Source of the DNA: Shimia aestuarii
GTDB taxonomy: Bacteria > Pseudomonadota > Alphaproteobacteria > Rhodobacterales > Rhodobacteraceae
DNA: 64,000 nucleotides
Assembly: GCF_900114635.1 (NCBI RefSeq)
Contig: NZ_FOTQ01000010.1
Location: forward strand, 7,501-71,500
Direction: 5' to 3'
Positions 17,080 through 26,577 of the stretch are shown here, piece by piece. The notes below the pieces were generated by a model that saw only the letters and a list, made by a program, of their open reading frames with translations, did no database searches and was not told the origin of the DNA. A program made the position numbers and the translations under genes. How positions within the stretch are numbered: position 1 is the first letter of the stretch; each line of letters starts with the position of its first letter.

Positions 17080-18360
17080 TTAGTTGCAGCGCTCTTCGAT
17101 GTTGTTTTCGGATGCATAGGAACCCGAATCTTCGGCGATCAGCTTGCCGATCACTTCCATGTCTGTCGGTTTGAAGTCCGAGATCAGCGACCAGGTTTTG
17201 CTCGATGCATCCCACTGGGTCACACCAACCAGACCGGTGCCGCCGTGGTTTTCACAGCTTACCGAGAAGGCCGGACCAAAGTTCGGCATGCCGAGCGCGG
17301 TCATTTTCTCTTCGGTGATTTCCAGAGCTTCCATACCGTCGCGCATCATGGCTGCGGTGATGTCCTTGGTGCCGTGGATTTCCTGAGCAATTTTAGCAGC
17401 TTCAGCGGCGAGCATCGCAGCGTACATACCACGGTTGTAAAGGACGTTACCGATCTGGTCGCCAGCGCCAGCAGCTTTGCCGGTGTCGACAACATATTTC
17501 TGGATGTCGTCAAAGACCGGGAAGTCACGGCCAACGTTGTGGAAGGTCAGCGCCTTATAGCCGTTGGCCTTGTCGCCCGCGGACAGAACGTCATGCTCTG
17601 CGCCCGACCACCAGATACCGATGAAGTTTTCCATCGGGAAGCGGATGTTTGCAGCTTCCTGAACGGCAACCTGGTTCATCACGCCCCAGCCCCACATCAG
17701 AACTGTGTCAGGCTTTTCACGACGGATTTGCAGCCACTGCGACTTCTGCTCCTGACCGGGGTGGTCGACGGGCAGCAGGCTCAGTTCGAAACCGTGCTTC
17801 TTCTGCAGCTCTTCCAGTGTGCGGATCGGTTCTTTGCCGTAGGCCGAGTTGTGGTAGACCAGCGCAATCTTGTGACCCTTCAGGTCGCCGCCGTTTTCTT
17901 CCAGCAGGTAGTTGATCGCACCCGATGCACCGTTCCAGTAGGTGCCCGGATAGTTGAAGGTGTGGCTGAAGACCTTGCCGTTTGCGGCAGAGGTACGGCC
18001 ATAACCCATGGTGTGCATCGGAATGCCATCAGCCGTGGTTTTGGGGATCAGCTGGTAGGTGATGCCGGTCGAGAGCGGCTGATACACCAGAGCGCCTTCG
18101 CCCTTGGTCGATTCGTAGCATTCCACACCTTTTTCGGTATTATAGCCGGTTTCGCATTCCAGCAGTTTGGTCGGAACGCCGCCGATGCCACCGTCACGCT
18201 CGTTGAGCAGGGTGAAATAGTCGGCATAGCCGTCGGCGAAGGGGATGCCACCTGCGGCATACGGGCCGGTGCGATAGCTGAGCGACGGGAACACGAGGTC
18301 TGCCATCGCTGGGGCTGCGGCCATCAGGCCTGCAACTGCGGTTACGAGAACTTTTTTCAT
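17080..18360 (-). CDS. ABC transporter substrate-binding protein, cluster 1
   Basis: This 426-residue periplasmic type-I binding protein has a signal peptide MKKVLVTAVAGLMAAAPAMA. The mature part has the two-lobe pattern of the Leu/Ile/Val-binding family, with CETGYNTEKGVECYES early on and a C-terminal ENNIEERCN. It differs clearly from classic LivJ, and the ligand is unknown. ATG 18360 follows GGGAGGAATTTACC. The neighbouring acyl-CoA ligase suggests the cargo is an organic acid activated to a CoA ester; that is inference. Confidence 0.92.
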   Translation of the reverse strand: MKKVLVTAVAGLMAAAPAMADLVFPSLSYRTGPYAAGGIPFADGYADYFTLLNERDGGIGGVPTKLLECETGYNTEKGVECYESTKGEGALVYQPLSTGITYQLIPKTTADGIPMHTMGYGRTSAANGKVFSHTFNYPGTYWNGASGAINYLLEENGGDLKGHKIALVYHNSAYGKEPIRTLEELQKKHGFELSLLPVDHPGQEQKSQWLQIRREKPDTVLMWGWGVMNQVAVQEAANIRFPMENFIGIWWSGAEHDVLSAGDKANGYKALTFHNVGRDFPVFDDIQKYVVDTGKAAGAGDQIGNVLYNRGMYAAMLAAEAAKIAQEIHGTKDITAAMMRDGMEALEITEEKMTALGMPNFGPAFSVSCENHGGTGLVGVTQWDASSKTWSLISDFKPTDMEVIGKLIAEDSGSYASENNIEERCN

Positions 18361-18444
18361 CGGGTAAATTCCTCCCTTGGTTTTGTCCGATGTTTTGGCC
18401 GGGAGCTCCTCCCGCCCCCGGTATGGTTTGGTCATGGCCCCGCC

Positions 18445-19521
18445 TTAGTGCGGGAAGGGCCACAGCCGGAGTTTTTGCTTGGTCACGCGCCAGAGCTGCG
18501 CGAGCCCATGAGGTTCGAGGATCAGGAAGAGGATGATCAGACCACCCACGATCACGAGCTGCAGGTGCGCAACCATGTCGGTGGGCCAGCCCAGCCAGTC
18601 CACGCCGACGATCTTGAGCACAACCGGCAGCAACACAAGGAAGGCCGCGCCAGCGAAGGAGCCAAAGATCGAACCCAGACCGCCGATGATGATCATGAAG
18701 AGCACAAGGAACGATTTGTTGATGCCGAATGCTTCGCCAACTTCGACTGCGCCGAGGTAAACCGAAAAGAACAGCGCGCCCGAGATGCCGACAAAGAAGC
18801 CAGAAGCCGCAAAAGCCGTCATTTTTGCCTTGAGCGGGTTCACCCCGATGATTTCGGCGGCGATGTCCATGTCACGGATTGCCATCCACTTACGACCGGC
18901 CATGCCACGGGTCAGGTTACGTGCGATCAGGGCGCTGGCCACCAGGAAGACCAGGCAAAACAGGTAGGTTGCCCAGGCTTCGGTGTTGGGCCCGGTGATC
19001 TCGATGCCGAACACGGTACGTTCCGGTGCGTTGATCTGACCCGAAGCGGAGTAGTTGTAGAACCACGGCACCCGGTTGAAGAGCCACACGAGGAAGAACT
19101 GCGCCGCCAGCGTTGCAACTGCCAGGTAGAAGCCCTTGATCCGCAAGGATGGCAGGCCGAACAGTACGCAGACAAAGGCGGTGATCCCCCCGGAAATGAT
19201 GATGTGGAAGAAGATGTTCACTTCCGGCATCGATGTCATCAGCTTGTAGCAGGCATAGGCACCCACGGCCATGAAGCCCCCGGTCCCCAGTGAGACCTGA
19301 CCACAGTATCCGACGAGGATGTTCAGCCCCAGCGCGGCAATTGCGTAGATCAGGAAGGGCAGAAGGATCGCGTTGGCCCAGTAGTCGTTGATCACGAAGG
19401 GGATCACCAGAAAGGCGACGACCAACGCGGTGTAATAACCCATCCGGTCAAACTTGATCGGGAAGGTCTGGTTGTCCTTGGCATAGGTGGTCTTAAAGTC
19501 ACCGGCCTCACGATACAGCAT
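18445..19521 (-). CDS. livM: Branched-chain-type ABC permease (LivM), cluster 1
   Basis: This 358-residue inner-membrane permease has about nine to ten hydrophobic helices. The LivM family blocks LGLNILVGYCGQVSLGTGGF and ARNLTRGMAGRKWMAIRDMDIAAEIIG (the EAA-like coupling loop) are present. Its ATG overlaps the stop of the small membrane gene by one base, so translation is probably coupled. Confidence 0.93.
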   Translation of the reverse strand: MLYREAGDFKTTYAKDNQTFPIKFDRMGYYTALVVAFLVIPFVINDYWANAILLPFLIYAIAALGLNILVGYCGQVSLGTGGFMAVGAYACYKLMTSMPEVNIFFHIIISGGITAFVCVLFGLPSLRIKGFYLAVATLAAQFFLVWLFNRVPWFYNYSASGQINAPERTVFGIEITGPNTEAWATYLFCLVFLVASALIARNLTRGMAGRKWMAIRDMDIAAEIIGVNPLKAKMTAFAASGFFVGISGALFFSVYLGAVEVGEAFGINKSFLVLFMIIIGGLGSIFGSFAGAAFLVLLPVVLKIVGVDWLGWPTDMVAHLQLVIVGGLIILFLILEPHGLAQLWRVTKQKLRLWPFPH

Positions 19522-19775
19522 CAGGCGCTCCCCCCATTGAATTCATGTTCAAGATGTGACCGGTCCGCCCGGTTCGGTTTCTTTGCATAGCCGGTGCGCT
19601 CGGAATGGCGCACAAGCTGGAAGTAGGCCCAGATCCCGATGGCGGCGCCCAGCGCGGCCAGGATCGCGGCGGTGGTCATCTGGCCCGATGACCTCTCCGC
19701 CCCGAGGGCGAGGTAGCCGAAGGCCCAGAAGCCGGACCAGGCCACCACGTTGAGAATGGCGATCAGTTTCGTCAT
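19521..19775 (-). CDS. Small membrane protein between livH and livM
   Basis: This 84-residue protein has two hydrophobic helices (about residues 5-25 and 35-55) and a charged tail (KKPNRADRSHLEHEFNGG). It is tightly packed: it begins six bases after livH and its stop overlaps livM. The position suggests a small accessory subunit of the transporter, which is inference. I do not recognise the family. The second Liv cluster lacks a counterpart. Confidence 0.75.
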   Translation of the reverse strand: MTKLIAILNVVAWSGFWAFGYLALGAERSSGQMTTAAILAALGAAIGIWAYFQLVRHSERTGYAKKPNRADRSHLEHEFNGGSA

Positions 19776-19781
19776 GATCCG

Positions 19782-20786
19782 TTACACCCTCTCGATGATC
19801 TTTTCGCCGAACAGCCCCTGCGGACGGAAGACGAGGAAGACCAGCGCCAGAACATAAGCGAACCAGTTCTCGGTCGCGCCGCCGACAAGCGGGCCAACCC
19901 AGAATTCGAACAGTTTCTCACCCACACCGATGATCAAACCGCCGACGATGGCACCCGGGATCGATGTAAAGCCGCCCAGCATCAGAACCGGCAGAGCCTT
20001 GAGCGCGATCAGCGACAGCGAGAACTGCACACCCGACTTCGCGCCCCACATGATACCCGCGACCAGTGCCACGAAGCCCGCGACCGACCACACTAGTACC
20101 CAGATGAAGTTGAGCGAAATGCCAACCGACAGCGCGGCCTGGTGATCGTCCGCCACGGCGCGCATCGCACGGCCATGCTTGGTATACTGGCTGAAGGCAA
20201 CCAGCGCGATCACGAGCAGGATCGCCACCACGGTTGCGGTGATGTCGAGATTGTCGATGAAGAAACCGTAGCCAAACAGGTTGTAGGTGGCTTCGTCGAT
20301 GGCAACATTGATGCCCTGCGGCAGACAAGCGCTTCCCGCGAGGCAGAAATCAAGCGTCTTGATTTCCGAACCCCACATCAGGTCGGCAAAACCTTCGAGG
20401 AAATAGGCCAGACCGATGGTTGCCATGAACAGGATGATCGGTTCCTGTCCGACCAGATGCCGGAACACGAAACGCTGGATACACCACGCCAGAAGGATCA
20501 TCACACCGACCGTCAGCAACAGCGAGACAACCGAAGGGATATTCCATCCAAAATGCGTGACATGGGCACCGAACATTGCGTTGATCAGGTGTGAAAACGG
20601 CACCTGACCGTTCTGGATGCCCACAAGGGTCATCGCCGCAAACAGCGCCATCACGCCCTGTGCAAAGTTGAAGATCCCGGAGGCCTTGTAGATCAGGACG
20701 AACCCCAGCGCGACGAGCGCATAGAGAACACCCGCCATGAGGCCGTTGAGGAAGACCTCCATCGCGAATACGAGTTGTTCAGGCAT
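19782..20786 (-). CDS. livH: Branched-chain-type ABC permease (LivH), cluster 1
   Basis: This 334-residue permease has the LivH hallmarks GLMAGVLYALVALGFVLIYKASG with NFAQG, and RAVADDHQAALSVGI as the coupling loop that contacts the ATPases. About eight membrane helices are visible. It carries an insertion near residues 125-160 (LDFCLAGSACLPQGINVAID) that shorter LivH proteins such as the one at 41414-42289 lack. Confidence 0.93.
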   Translation of the reverse strand: MPEQLVFAMEVFLNGLMAGVLYALVALGFVLIYKASGIFNFAQGVMALFAAMTLVGIQNGQVPFSHLINAMFGAHVTHFGWNIPSVVSLLLTVGVMILLAWCIQRFVFRHLVGQEPIILFMATIGLAYFLEGFADLMWGSEIKTLDFCLAGSACLPQGINVAIDEATYNLFGYGFFIDNLDITATVVAILLVIALVAFSQYTKHGRAMRAVADDHQAALSVGISLNFIWVLVWSVAGFVALVAGIMWGAKSGVQFSLSLIALKALPVLMLGGFTSIPGAIVGGLIIGVGEKLFEFWVGPLVGGATENWFAYVLALVFLVFRPQGLFGEKIIERV

Positions 20787-20827
20787 CGCTTGCGCCTCCG
20801 GTTTTCAGATTGAAATCAGTATGTTGA

Positions 20828-21646
20828 TTAGTCATGTGCCACCCCCAGATAGGCGTCGATGACGTCCTGGTTGTTGCGCACTTCGTCCGGGGTGCCATCC
20901 CCGATCTTCTTGCCGTAGTCCATCACGACGACACGATCCGAAAGGTCCATCACAACGCCCATGTCGTGTTCGATCAGGGCGATCGTGGTACCGAATTCGT
21001 CGTTCACGTCGAGGATGAAGCGGGACATGTCCTCTTTCTCTTCGACGTTCATCCCGGCCATCGGTTCGTCGAGAAGCAGGATCGACGGCTCCGCGGCCAG
21101 CGCGCGCGCCAGCTCGACCCGCTTTTTCAGACCGTACGGCAGACGCCCCACCGGCGTTTTGCGGATGTGCTGGATTTCGAGGAAGTCGATGATTTTTTCG
21201 ACCTGCTCGCGGTTGGCAACCTCTTCCTTCTCGGCCTTGCCCTTCCAGAGCGCTTGGCTGAACAGCCCCGACTGCATCTGGCGGATCCGGCCCGTCATCA
21301 CGTTGTCGAGCACGGTCATGCCCTCGAAAAGTGCGATGTTCTGGAAGGTGCGGGCAATGCCCTGCTGTGCGACCTGGTACGGTTTCATCGGCGGGCGCTT
21401 CTTGCCCTTGTACCAGACCTCGCCTTCCTGCGGGACGTAGAAGCCCGAGATCACGTTCAGCATCGACGATTTTCCGGCACCGTTGGGGCCGATGATCGCG
21501 CGAATTTCGCCCTCGCGGATGTCGAAGGAGATGTCGGTGATTGCCTTCACGCCACCAAAGCGCAGCGTGATGTTCTTCATTTCCATCACGGTCGGGCCAA
21601 TGGTGCGGCCGTCGTCCGTGACGTAGCTTTCTGCTTGTGCGTTCAT
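20828..21646 (-). CDS. livG: Branched-chain-type ABC transporter ATPase (LivG), cluster 1
   Basis: This 272-residue ATPase has Walker [10 protein letters not shown], an LPYGLKKRVELARALA signature (family form of LSGGQ) and Walker B ILLLDEPMAGM. The C-terminal LivG extension ends DVIDAYLGVAHD. It pairs with LivF to drive the LivHM pore. Its ATG overlaps the TGA of the acyl-CoA ligase gene (ATGA). Confidence 0.94.
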   Translation of the reverse strand: MNAQAESYVTDDGRTIGPTVMEMKNITLRFGGVKAITDISFDIREGEIRAIIGPNGAGKSSMLNVISGFYVPQEGEVWYKGKKRPPMKPYQVAQQGIARTFQNIALFEGMTVLDNVMTGRIRQMQSGLFSQALWKGKAEKEEVANREQVEKIIDFLEIQHIRKTPVGRLPYGLKKRVELARALAAEPSILLLDEPMAGMNVEEKEDMSRFILDVNDEFGTTIALIEHDMGVVMDLSDRVVVMDYGKKIGDGTPDEVRNNQDVIDAYLGVAHD

Positions 21647-23613
21647 TCTGCTGCTACCTTGCTGGCCACGGGAACAACCTTGGCGTCACGGAGCTCAAGG
21701 GTCGCGCTGATGCTGCCCTTGCGACCGTCTTCATAGGTCACTTCGGTTGTGGTCGAGATCGTGGTCGAACCGTCATAAAGCGCATCGATCAGATCCTTGA
21801 ACTTTTCGGCCACGATCACGCGGCGCACCTTGCGGGTCCGGGTCATTTCGCCGTCATCCGCATCCAGTTCCTTGTGCAGGACGAGGAAGCGGTGGATCTG
21901 ACATCCCGCCAGCATGGGGTCTTCGGCCACAGACTTGTTGACCGCTTCGACATGCTCCTGGATCGATTCAAGCACCTTCGGGTGCCCTGCAAGTTCCTGA
22001 TAAGATGCATAGGCGATGTTGTTACGTTCGGCCCAGTTGCCCACCGCCGACAGGTCGATGTTGATGAAGGCCACGCAACGATCCTTGCCGTTGCCGAACA
22101 GTACTGCTTCGAGGATGTCGGGATAGAACTTGAGTTTGTTCTCGACATATTTCGGCGCGAACATGCTGCCATCGGCCATTTTGCCAACGTCCTTGGCGCG
22201 GTCGATGATGCGCAGATGCCCCGATTTCTCTTCGAAGAAGCCTGCATCGCCCGTGGCAACCCAGCCCTCGGCATCTTTGGTCGACGCCGTCGATTCCGGG
22301 TTGTTGTAATATTCGACGAACACACCCGGCGAGCGATAGAAAATCTCGCCATTGTCCGCGATCTTGATTTCCACGTCCGGCGCAGGAACACCAACCGTGT
22401 CGGCCCGCACTTCGCCATCAGGCTGTACGGTGATGAAAACGGTGGCTTCAGTCTGGCCGTAAAGCTGTTTCAGGTTGATTCCCAGCGAACGGTAGAATTC
22501 GAAAATTTCCGGCCCGATCGCCTCACCGGCAGTATAGCCCACACGCACCCGGCCAAAGCCCAGTGTGTCCTTGAGCGGCCCATACACAAGAAAGTCCCCA
22601 ATCTTGTACTTCAGGCGGTCCATGAAACCGACAGGCTTGCCGTCAAGAATGTCGCCGCCCACCTTCTTGGCGTGCGCCATGTAGTGATGGAACATCTTGC
22701 GCTTGAATTTCCCTGCGTCTTCCATGCGGATCATAACGCTGGTCAGCTGGGTTTCAAACACGCGCGGCGGGGCAAAGTAATAGGTCGGCCCGATCTCGCG
22801 CAGGTCGGTCATCATGGTGTCCGCGCTTTCCGGACAGTTCACGCAGAACCCGGTCCAGTACGCCTGACCCACCGAGAAGATGAAATCCCCGACCCAAGCC
22901 ATCGGCAGGTAGGCAAGAATTTCGTCACCCGCGTTCAGGTTGTCGAAATCCGAGCTGTTCTTGGCGCTTTCGATCACGTTGCGGTTCGACAGAACCACGC
23001 CCTTGGGTTTGCCCGTGGTGCCCGAGGTGTAGAGCATCACGCAAGTGCTGTCATAGTTCAGCTTCTCGCGGCGCGCCTTGAGATCGTCGATCCATTCGTA
23101 ATAGGCCGCGCGGCCCTGTTCCTGAATGTCGACAAAACGGTGCAGCGCGTGGTGATCGTATTTCCGCAGACCACGCTGATCGATATAGATCATGTGCTTG
23201 AACTGGTGCAGGTGCTCCTGAATGTCGATGACCTTGTCGACCTGCTCCTGATCTTCGACGATGGCATACTGAGCGCCACAATGGCTCAGGATATACTCCA
23301 TCTCCTCGGCCGCGCTGTCCTGATATACAGGAACTGGCACTGCGCCGACGGATTGGATCGCAACCATCGACCAATAGAAATACGGGCGGTTGCGCCCGAT
23401 GATCGCGACGAAATCGCCTTCGCTCACACCAAGGTTGATCAACCCCAGCGCCAAAGCCTCGATTTCTTTTTCGGTGTCCGCCCAGGTCCAGCGCTGCCAA
23501 ATGCCGAACTCTTTCTCCCGATACGCGTCCTTGTTCGCATAAAGGGTGGCGTTACGCTGCAAAAGCGCCGGAATGGACTCGAGCCCACCGGTCGCCTGTG
23601 ACGACTGTGCCAA
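21643..23613 (-). CDS. Long-chain acyl-CoA synthetase-type AMP-binding protein, cluster 1
   Basis: This 656-residue adenylate-forming ligase has the phosphate loop MLYTSGTTGKPKGVVLSNR, the adenine motif LKQLYGQTEATVF and the hinge WVATGDAGFFEEKSGHLRIIDRAKD. It activates a carboxylic acid to its CoA ester using ATP. I choose the TTG at 23613 (then AQSSQATGGLESIPAL) because GGGAGGAA lies seven bases upstream. An upstream in-frame extension of 38 codons is possible but has no family resemblance. It is the first gene of the first Liv cluster, overlapping livG, so import and activation are probably coupled. Confidence 0.93.
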   Translation of the reverse strand: MAQSSQATGGLESIPALLQRNATLYANKDAYREKEFGIWQRWTWADTEKEIEALALGLINLGVSEGDFVAIIGRNRPYFYWSMVAIQSVGAVPVPVYQDSAAEEMEYILSHCGAQYAIVEDQEQVDKVIDIQEHLHQFKHMIYIDQRGLRKYDHHALHRFVDIQEQGRAAYYEWIDDLKARREKLNYDSTCVMLYTSGTTGKPKGVVLSNRNVIESAKNSSDFDNLNAGDEILAYLPMAWVGDFIFSVGQAYWTGFCVNCPESADTMMTDLREIGPTYYFAPPRVFETQLTSVMIRMEDAGKFKRKMFHHYMAHAKKVGGDILDGKPVGFMDRLKYKIGDFLVYGPLKDTLGFGRVRVGYTAGEAIGPEIFEFYRSLGINLKQLYGQTEATVFITVQPDGEVRADTVGVPAPDVEIKIADNGEIFYRSPGVFVEYYNNPESTASTKDAEGWVATGDAGFFEEKSGHLRIIDRAKDVGKMADGSMFAPKYVENKLKFYPDILEAVLFGNGKDRCVAFINIDLSAVGNWAERNNIAYASYQELAGHPKVLESIQEHVEAVNKSVAEDPMLAGCQIHRFLVLHKELDADDGEMTRTRKVRRVIVAEKFKDLIDALYDGSTTISTTTEVTYEDGRKGSISATLELRDAKVVPVASKVAAE

Positions 23614-23808
23614 TATATCTTCCTCCCTTGGTCCCGCCTCCACGGGTCGGAACCGCCAAAGCGATTCTCCACCTCCTAAGGTGCGGGTTTCAATCTGCGG
23701 GTCAACTTTTTCCTGAACATTTCTCAATCCTTACGAATTGTAACAGCAAACATTTCAGGCTTTGCGCGCCCCATTCCCGGTGCTAGCCCTAGGGAAAGGG
23801 AGACCAGA

Positions 23809-25725
23809 ATGGAGCGGATATCCGGCAGTACCCAGGCGATGACCGTCGCCGGGCTGAACCTGATCAAACAGGCGTTGTCGATCTATGACAGCGATCTGAA
23901 GCTGGTGGTCTCAAACGAGCGGTTTCGCGAGATGTTTTCCATCCCGGATCACCTGACCCAGCCTGGCGCAGATTTCGGCGAAACCATTCGCTTCCTGATC
24001 GACCACGGTGAATACGGACATGTCCCCCCCGACGAGCAGGACGCCTTTGTCGCGGAACGGGTCGAACGGGCGCTTGATTTCGAGCCGCATTATTTCGAAC
24101 GCCAGCGCGCCGATGGGCGCTGGATCAGTGTCGAGGGATCCCCCCTGCCCGAGGGGGGATGGGTGGCGGTTTATACGGACATCACCTCGGCCAAGCGGCA
24201 GGAAGGCCTGTTGCGGGCGCGCTCCGAAGAGCTGTCGGATCAGCTTCTGCAATATGCCGAGGAACTGTCCGCCACCAACCGCGAACTCGAAGCCACGGTG
24301 AGCGCCCTTGAAGAAGTGCGGCGCCAGCTGACCGCATCCGAAGCTCGGATGCGTCTTACGGCCGAAATGATGCCGGCCCACATCGCCCATGTCGGGCCAG
24401 ACAGGCTTTACACCTATTCCAACCGGCGGCTTTCTTCTGTGATCCCCGGACGGCCAAGCAATATCGTGGGCATGCATATCAGCGAGGCCCTCGGAGAGAG
24501 CGCCTTTCGCGCCATTCGCCCGCATCTTGATGCAGCGTTCAAGGGCAAGCCGTCGGTGTTCGAATTCAACGAACACCCGAGCACCCGGCGCATCCGCACG
24601 GCATTTACCCCGGATGGCAACGGGCCGGAAAACCGTGGCGTCTACATCCTGTCGATGGACATCACCGAGGAAACCCAGACCCGCGTCGCCCTGCAACAGA
24701 CCCGCCGCCGCGAGATTGCAGCCCAGATGACCAGCGGGCTGGCACATGATTTCTCCAACTTGCTGACCATCATTCTTGGCACGCAAAGCAAGTTGCAGAA
24801 GATGGACCTTCCCGGTGATGCACAGGCTTTGATCGACGCAACCCTGGGCGCGGCGCGGCGCGGGGGGGCACTGCTCAACCGACTGGCCGACGTGACCGGG
24901 CACCGCGCCCCGAAACTGGCCCCGACCGACATGAGAGCCTTCCTGTCGGATGTCGAAACACTGGCCACGCCCACGGTCGAAGGCAAGGCGCGGCTGACCA
25001 TCGAAAACAGCATTCCCGAGGATCCGCTGATGCTGGACCCGGCGATGCTGCAGGACACGCTGGTCAACCTGCTGCTCAATGCCCGAGATGCCTGTGGCGC
25101 GGGCGGCAGTATCCTGTTGATTGCCGAACTGGTGCAGGAAACCTGGGTTCAGTTCACCGTACGCGACACGGGGCCGGGGTTCTCGGACGAGGCCCTGAAA
25201 CGTGCCCTGGACCCGTTTTTCACCACCAAGGGATCGGAAGGTTCGGGGCTTGGGCTGGCCATGGTCTATGACATGACCAAGCTGGCTGGAGGGGATGTGC
25301 GCATCGCCAACATGGAGGGCGGCGGCGGACAGGTCACGGTGCGTCTTCCCCTGCGCCGGGCCCCCAAGGACGTCAAGCCGGGGCTTGCCCTTTTGGTCGA
25401 AGACAATCCGGACCTGCGGACCATGATCCGCGACATGCTGACCACGATGAAACACACCGTCATCGAGGCCGCCAGCGTCGATGAGGCGCGTACGCTTCTT
25501 ATGGAACTGCCCGAAATCAGGCTGGTTCTGTCCGACATCATGCTCGAAGGCGACCTGACGGGCGTCGACCTGATTCGTGAACTGCCCACAGACAAGGTGC
25601 CGTCGTTCCTGATGACTTCCTTGCCCCAATCCCATCCACTCTATATCGAAGGCGCCGCACGCGCGCCGGTGCTGCCCAAACCGTTTACGACCGAGCAGCT
25701 CGATCAATTCCTGCACCCAAGGTGA
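23809..25725 (+). CDS. Hybrid PAS sensor histidine kinase with receiver domain
   Basis: This 638-residue cytosolic kinase has no membrane segment. It has an N-terminal PAS-type domain (AGLNLIKQALSIYDSDLKLV, residues about 10-130), a coiled coil near 140-180, a second PAS-like domain to about 300, and a phosphoacceptor box with H313 in SGLAHDFSNLLTIIL. An ATPase domain follows (DTLVNLLLNARDAC, then GTGLGLA-type GSGLGLAMVYDMTKL). The C-terminal receiver (from about 525) has VEDNPD and phosphoacceptor D576 in LVLSDIMLEGD. It overlaps the next regulator gene region, so both are one operon. A soluble signal such as redox or flavin is inference. Confidence 0.92.
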   Translation: MERISGSTQAMTVAGLNLIKQALSIYDSDLKLVVSNERFREMFSIPDHLTQPGADFGETIRFLIDHGEYGHVPPDEQDAFVAERVERALDFEPHYFERQRADGRWISVEGSPLPEGGWVAVYTDITSAKRQEGLLRARSEELSDQLLQYAEELSATNRELEATVSALEEVRRQLTASEARMRLTAEMMPAHIAHVGPDRLYTYSNRRLSSVIPGRPSNIVGMHISEALGESAFRAIRPHLDAAFKGKPSVFEFNEHPSTRRIRTAFTPDGNGPENRGVYILSMDITEETQTRVALQQTRRREIAAQMTSGLAHDFSNLLTIILGTQSKLQKMDLPGDAQALIDATLGAARRGGALLNRLADVTGHRAPKLAPTDMRAFLSDVETLATPTVEGKARLTIENSIPEDPLMLDPAMLQDTLVNLLLNARDACGAGGSILLIAELVQETWVQFTVRDTGPGFSDEALKRALDPFFTTKGSEGSGLGLAMVYDMTKLAGGDVRIANMEGGGGQVTVRLPLRRAPKDVKPGLALLVEDNPDLRTMIRDMLTTMKHTVIEAASVDEARTLLMELPEIRLVLSDIMLEGDLTGVDLIRELPTDKVPSFLMTSLPQSHPLYIEGAARAPVLPKPFTTEQLDQFLHPR

Positions 25726-25730
25726 ATGCC

Positions 25731-26435
25731 ATGACTGCCCCGCTTGTCACCATTCTCGACGACGAACCCGAAATCCGCTCGATCCTTGCAGACGCGCTCG
25801 AAGACGCCGGGTTTCGCACCATGGGGTTTTCCCGCGCAACCGAGTTCGAAGCCACGCTCAAATCCACAACGCCTGACGTCTGTCTTGTCGACCTCGGGTT
25901 GCCGGACAAGGACGGGTTAACGCTGGTGCATCGGCTGGCGCTTGAGCTGGGCTCGGCGGTGATCATCATTTCGGGGCGTGCGCAGGTTCAGGATCGGGTT
26001 ACGGGGCTCGAACTGGGCGCTGATGACTATATCATCAAACCCTTTGACCCGGCCGAGGTGGTGGCTCGCGTGCGGGCGCGCCTGCGCAAGGACAGACCCG
26101 CTGCACCCACCTCGAGCAATACAGCGCGGTTCAATGGTTGGACCGCCTATTTCGATCGCTACGTTCTGGAAGATGAAGAGGGCACTGAAACCACCTTCAG
26201 CCATGCCGAGGGCGAGGTGCTGCGCCTTTTTCTTGAAAGTCCCAAACGGCTCATCAGCCGCGCGCACATGCAGGAAACGCTTGGCGGCGCGGCAGGCGAA
26301 AGCTTTGACCGCGCCATGGACGTGCGCATTTCGCGCCTGCGCACCAAGCTTCGGGAAGACCCGAAGAACCCCCGGTTGATCAAGACCATCTATGGCGCCG
26401 GGTATATTTTCCTTGGCGATGTGCGCTGGGGATGA
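25731..26435 (+). CDS. OmpR-family response regulator
   Basis: This 234-residue regulator has an N-terminal receiver (DDEP near residue 10, phosphoacceptor D54 in VCLVDLGLPDKDG, and K in ADDYIIKPFD) and a C-terminal winged helix (RAHMQETLG, DVRISRLRTKLREDP, IKTIYGAGYIF). I use ATG 25731 with AAGGTG six bases upstream. A GTG at 25722 that overlaps the kinase stop would add three residues. It is the likely partner of the hybrid kinase. Repeated palindromes just downstream, before the PepSY gene, are candidate binding sites. Confidence 0.92.
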   Translation: MTAPLVTILDDEPEIRSILADALEDAGFRTMGFSRATEFEATLKSTTPDVCLVDLGLPDKDGLTLVHRLALELGSAVIIISGRAQVQDRVTGLELGADDYIIKPFDPAEVVARVRARLRKDRPAAPTSSNTARFNGWTAYFDRYVLEDEEGTETTFSHAEGEVLRLFLESPKRLISRAHMQETLGGAAGESFDRAMDVRISRLRTKLREDPKNPRLIKTIYGAGYIFLGDVRWG

Positions 26436-26439
26436 CCCC

Positions 26440-26464
26440 CAACCCCGGTTGTAGACGCTTGATC
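26440..26464 (+). repeat. 25-bp direct repeat, copy 1, with CAACCCCGGTTG palindrome
   Basis: CAACCCCGGTTG, then six variable bases, then CTTGATC. An identical arrangement recurs exactly 48 bases downstream. It lies immediately after the response regulator stop and before the PepSY gene. Confidence 0.7.
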
Positions 26465-26487
26465 CACGGGCACAAAACTACCATTTG

Positions 26488-26512
26488 CAACCCCGGTTGA
26501 CTGGTCTTGATC
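26488..26512 (+). repeat. 25-bp direct repeat, copy 2
   Basis: Second copy of CAACCCCGGTTG-N6-CTTGATC. The 12-base palindrome and the CTTGATC block are identical to copy 1 and the six bases between them differ, which suggests selected protein contacts rather than recent duplication. Confidence 0.7.
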
Positions 26513-26530
26513 GCGGATTGCGCCAACTTC

Positions 26531-26570
26531 TCTCCTGTCGCGGCGCTCGTGCCCGACCCAAGACAGGAGA
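26531..26570 (+). promoter_or_regulatory. Hairpin masking the ribosome-binding site of the PepSY gene
   Basis: TCTCCTGTC (26531-26539) and GACAGGAGA (26562-26570) form a perfect 9-bp stem with a 22-base loop. The 3' arm contains the AGGAG that serves ATG 26578. If it folds in RNA, it hides the ribosome-binding site. Function as a thermosensor or a target for a regulator is inference. Confidence 0.5.
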
Positions 26571-26577
26571 CCCCAAA

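Noticed and set aside
17014-19293. A 759-codon plus-strand frame across the binding-protein and livM genes
   Set aside because: It runs across two clear minus-strand genes and has no recognisable domain; it is a mirror of their codon bias.
19521-19775. Small membrane gene as a possible random open frame in the Liv cluster
   Set aside because: It was kept as a gene: exact packing with livH and livM, two plausible helices and codon use like its neighbours outweigh its small size.
21637-23601. Long plus-strand frame opposite the acyl-CoA synthetase
   Set aside because: The minus strand carries all adenylate-forming motifs. The plus frame is a shadow.
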